In this document: piece by piece, positions 6,057-6,165 of the stretch | Position numbering within the stretch: position 1 is the first letter of the stretch | How the letters are laid out: every line of letters begins with the position of its first letter | Source: Pseudopedobacter sp043763845 | Lineage (GTDB): Bacteria; Bacteroidota; Bacteroidia; Sphingobacteriales; Sphingobacteriaceae | Assembly (NCBI GenBank): GCA_043763845.1 | Contig: JAYULE010000209.1 | Coordinates: 1 to 6,165 of the forward strand | DNA length: 6,165 nucleotides | Direction of reading: 5' to 3' | The notes under the pieces: generated by a model | The model's input: the letters and a program-made list of their open reading frames with translations, nothing else | Told to the model about the DNA's origin: nothing | The model's database searches: none | Program-made: the position numbers and the translations under genes

Positions 6057-6165
6057 TGTTTGAACGAAAACCCACAACTTATTTTATTATAGATAGTTAC
6101 CATTATTTACTGTTTTGAATAAATTTATTTATTTTGTAATAATACTGTTAAAAGGGCATATTTAA
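6057..6165 (+). other. Unassigned tail after the truncated ATPase
   Basis: No gene can be supported here. One frame, open across the ATPase end and closed by TGA at 6116-6118, reads GFKYVVFERKPTTYFIID and seven more residues. This has coding-like composition but no recognisable family; it could be the 3' remnant of another gene brought next to the ATPase by a deletion. The remaining bases to the window edge are very AT-rich (TTATTTTG at 6129-6136 is only a weak -7-like match). Confidence 0.25.

Overview
The window is strongly AT-rich and looks like chromosomal DNA of a member of the Bacteroidota. Three things suggest this. The genes start without a recognisable Shine-Dalgarno sequence. The one clear promoter has the TTG / TAnnTTTG form of that phylum. 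The families present (a KilA-N protein with the long C-terminal extension, a GxxExxY protein, a secreted DUF2147 protein and an AAA_14/DUF4143-type ATPase) are all common there. The assignment rests on recognised families and signals, not on a database search.

Layout, left to right, with every supported gene on the + strand. (1) 144-929: a KilA-N domain protein whose conserved first strand is encoded upstream of the first usable start, and whose coding sequence holds a perfect 30-bp palindrome. (2) 943-1575: a PD-(D/E)XK-like GxxExxY gene between two degenerate inverted repeats, giving a cassette of about 0.63 kb. (3) 1564-1986: a secreted DUF2147 protein whose only plausible start codon (GTG) lies inside the right inverted repeat. 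(4) 2007-5477: a full-length RecB-type helicase-nuclease that starts 20 bp after the DUF2147 stop. It has all superfamily 1 helicase motifs and the C-terminal nuclease residues, and carries an in-frame repeat insertion of about 34 residues. (5) 5507-5618: three and a half tandem 32-bp units, each an inverted repeat TGACGG-N14-CCGTCA. The last half unit supplies the -33 element of a promoter. (6) 5658-6056: an AAA ATPase of 132 residues, cut off after its ATPase core. (7) 6057-6165: a tail in which I could identify nothing with certainty.

The genes do not form one pathway. RecB is a housekeeping DNA-repair gene, perhaps co-transcribed with the DUF2147 gene. The other genes are accessory: DNA-binding, nuclease-like or ATPase families that occur in scattered copies. 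Four independent repeat structures lie in or next to four of the five genes, so the region looks repeatedly invaded by small repeats. The best candidate for something undescribed is the phased palindrome array in front of the truncated ATPase. Second is the inverted-repeat-bounded GxxExxY unit, which appears to have taken over the start of the neighbouring secreted protein. No gap between genes exceeds 300 bases.
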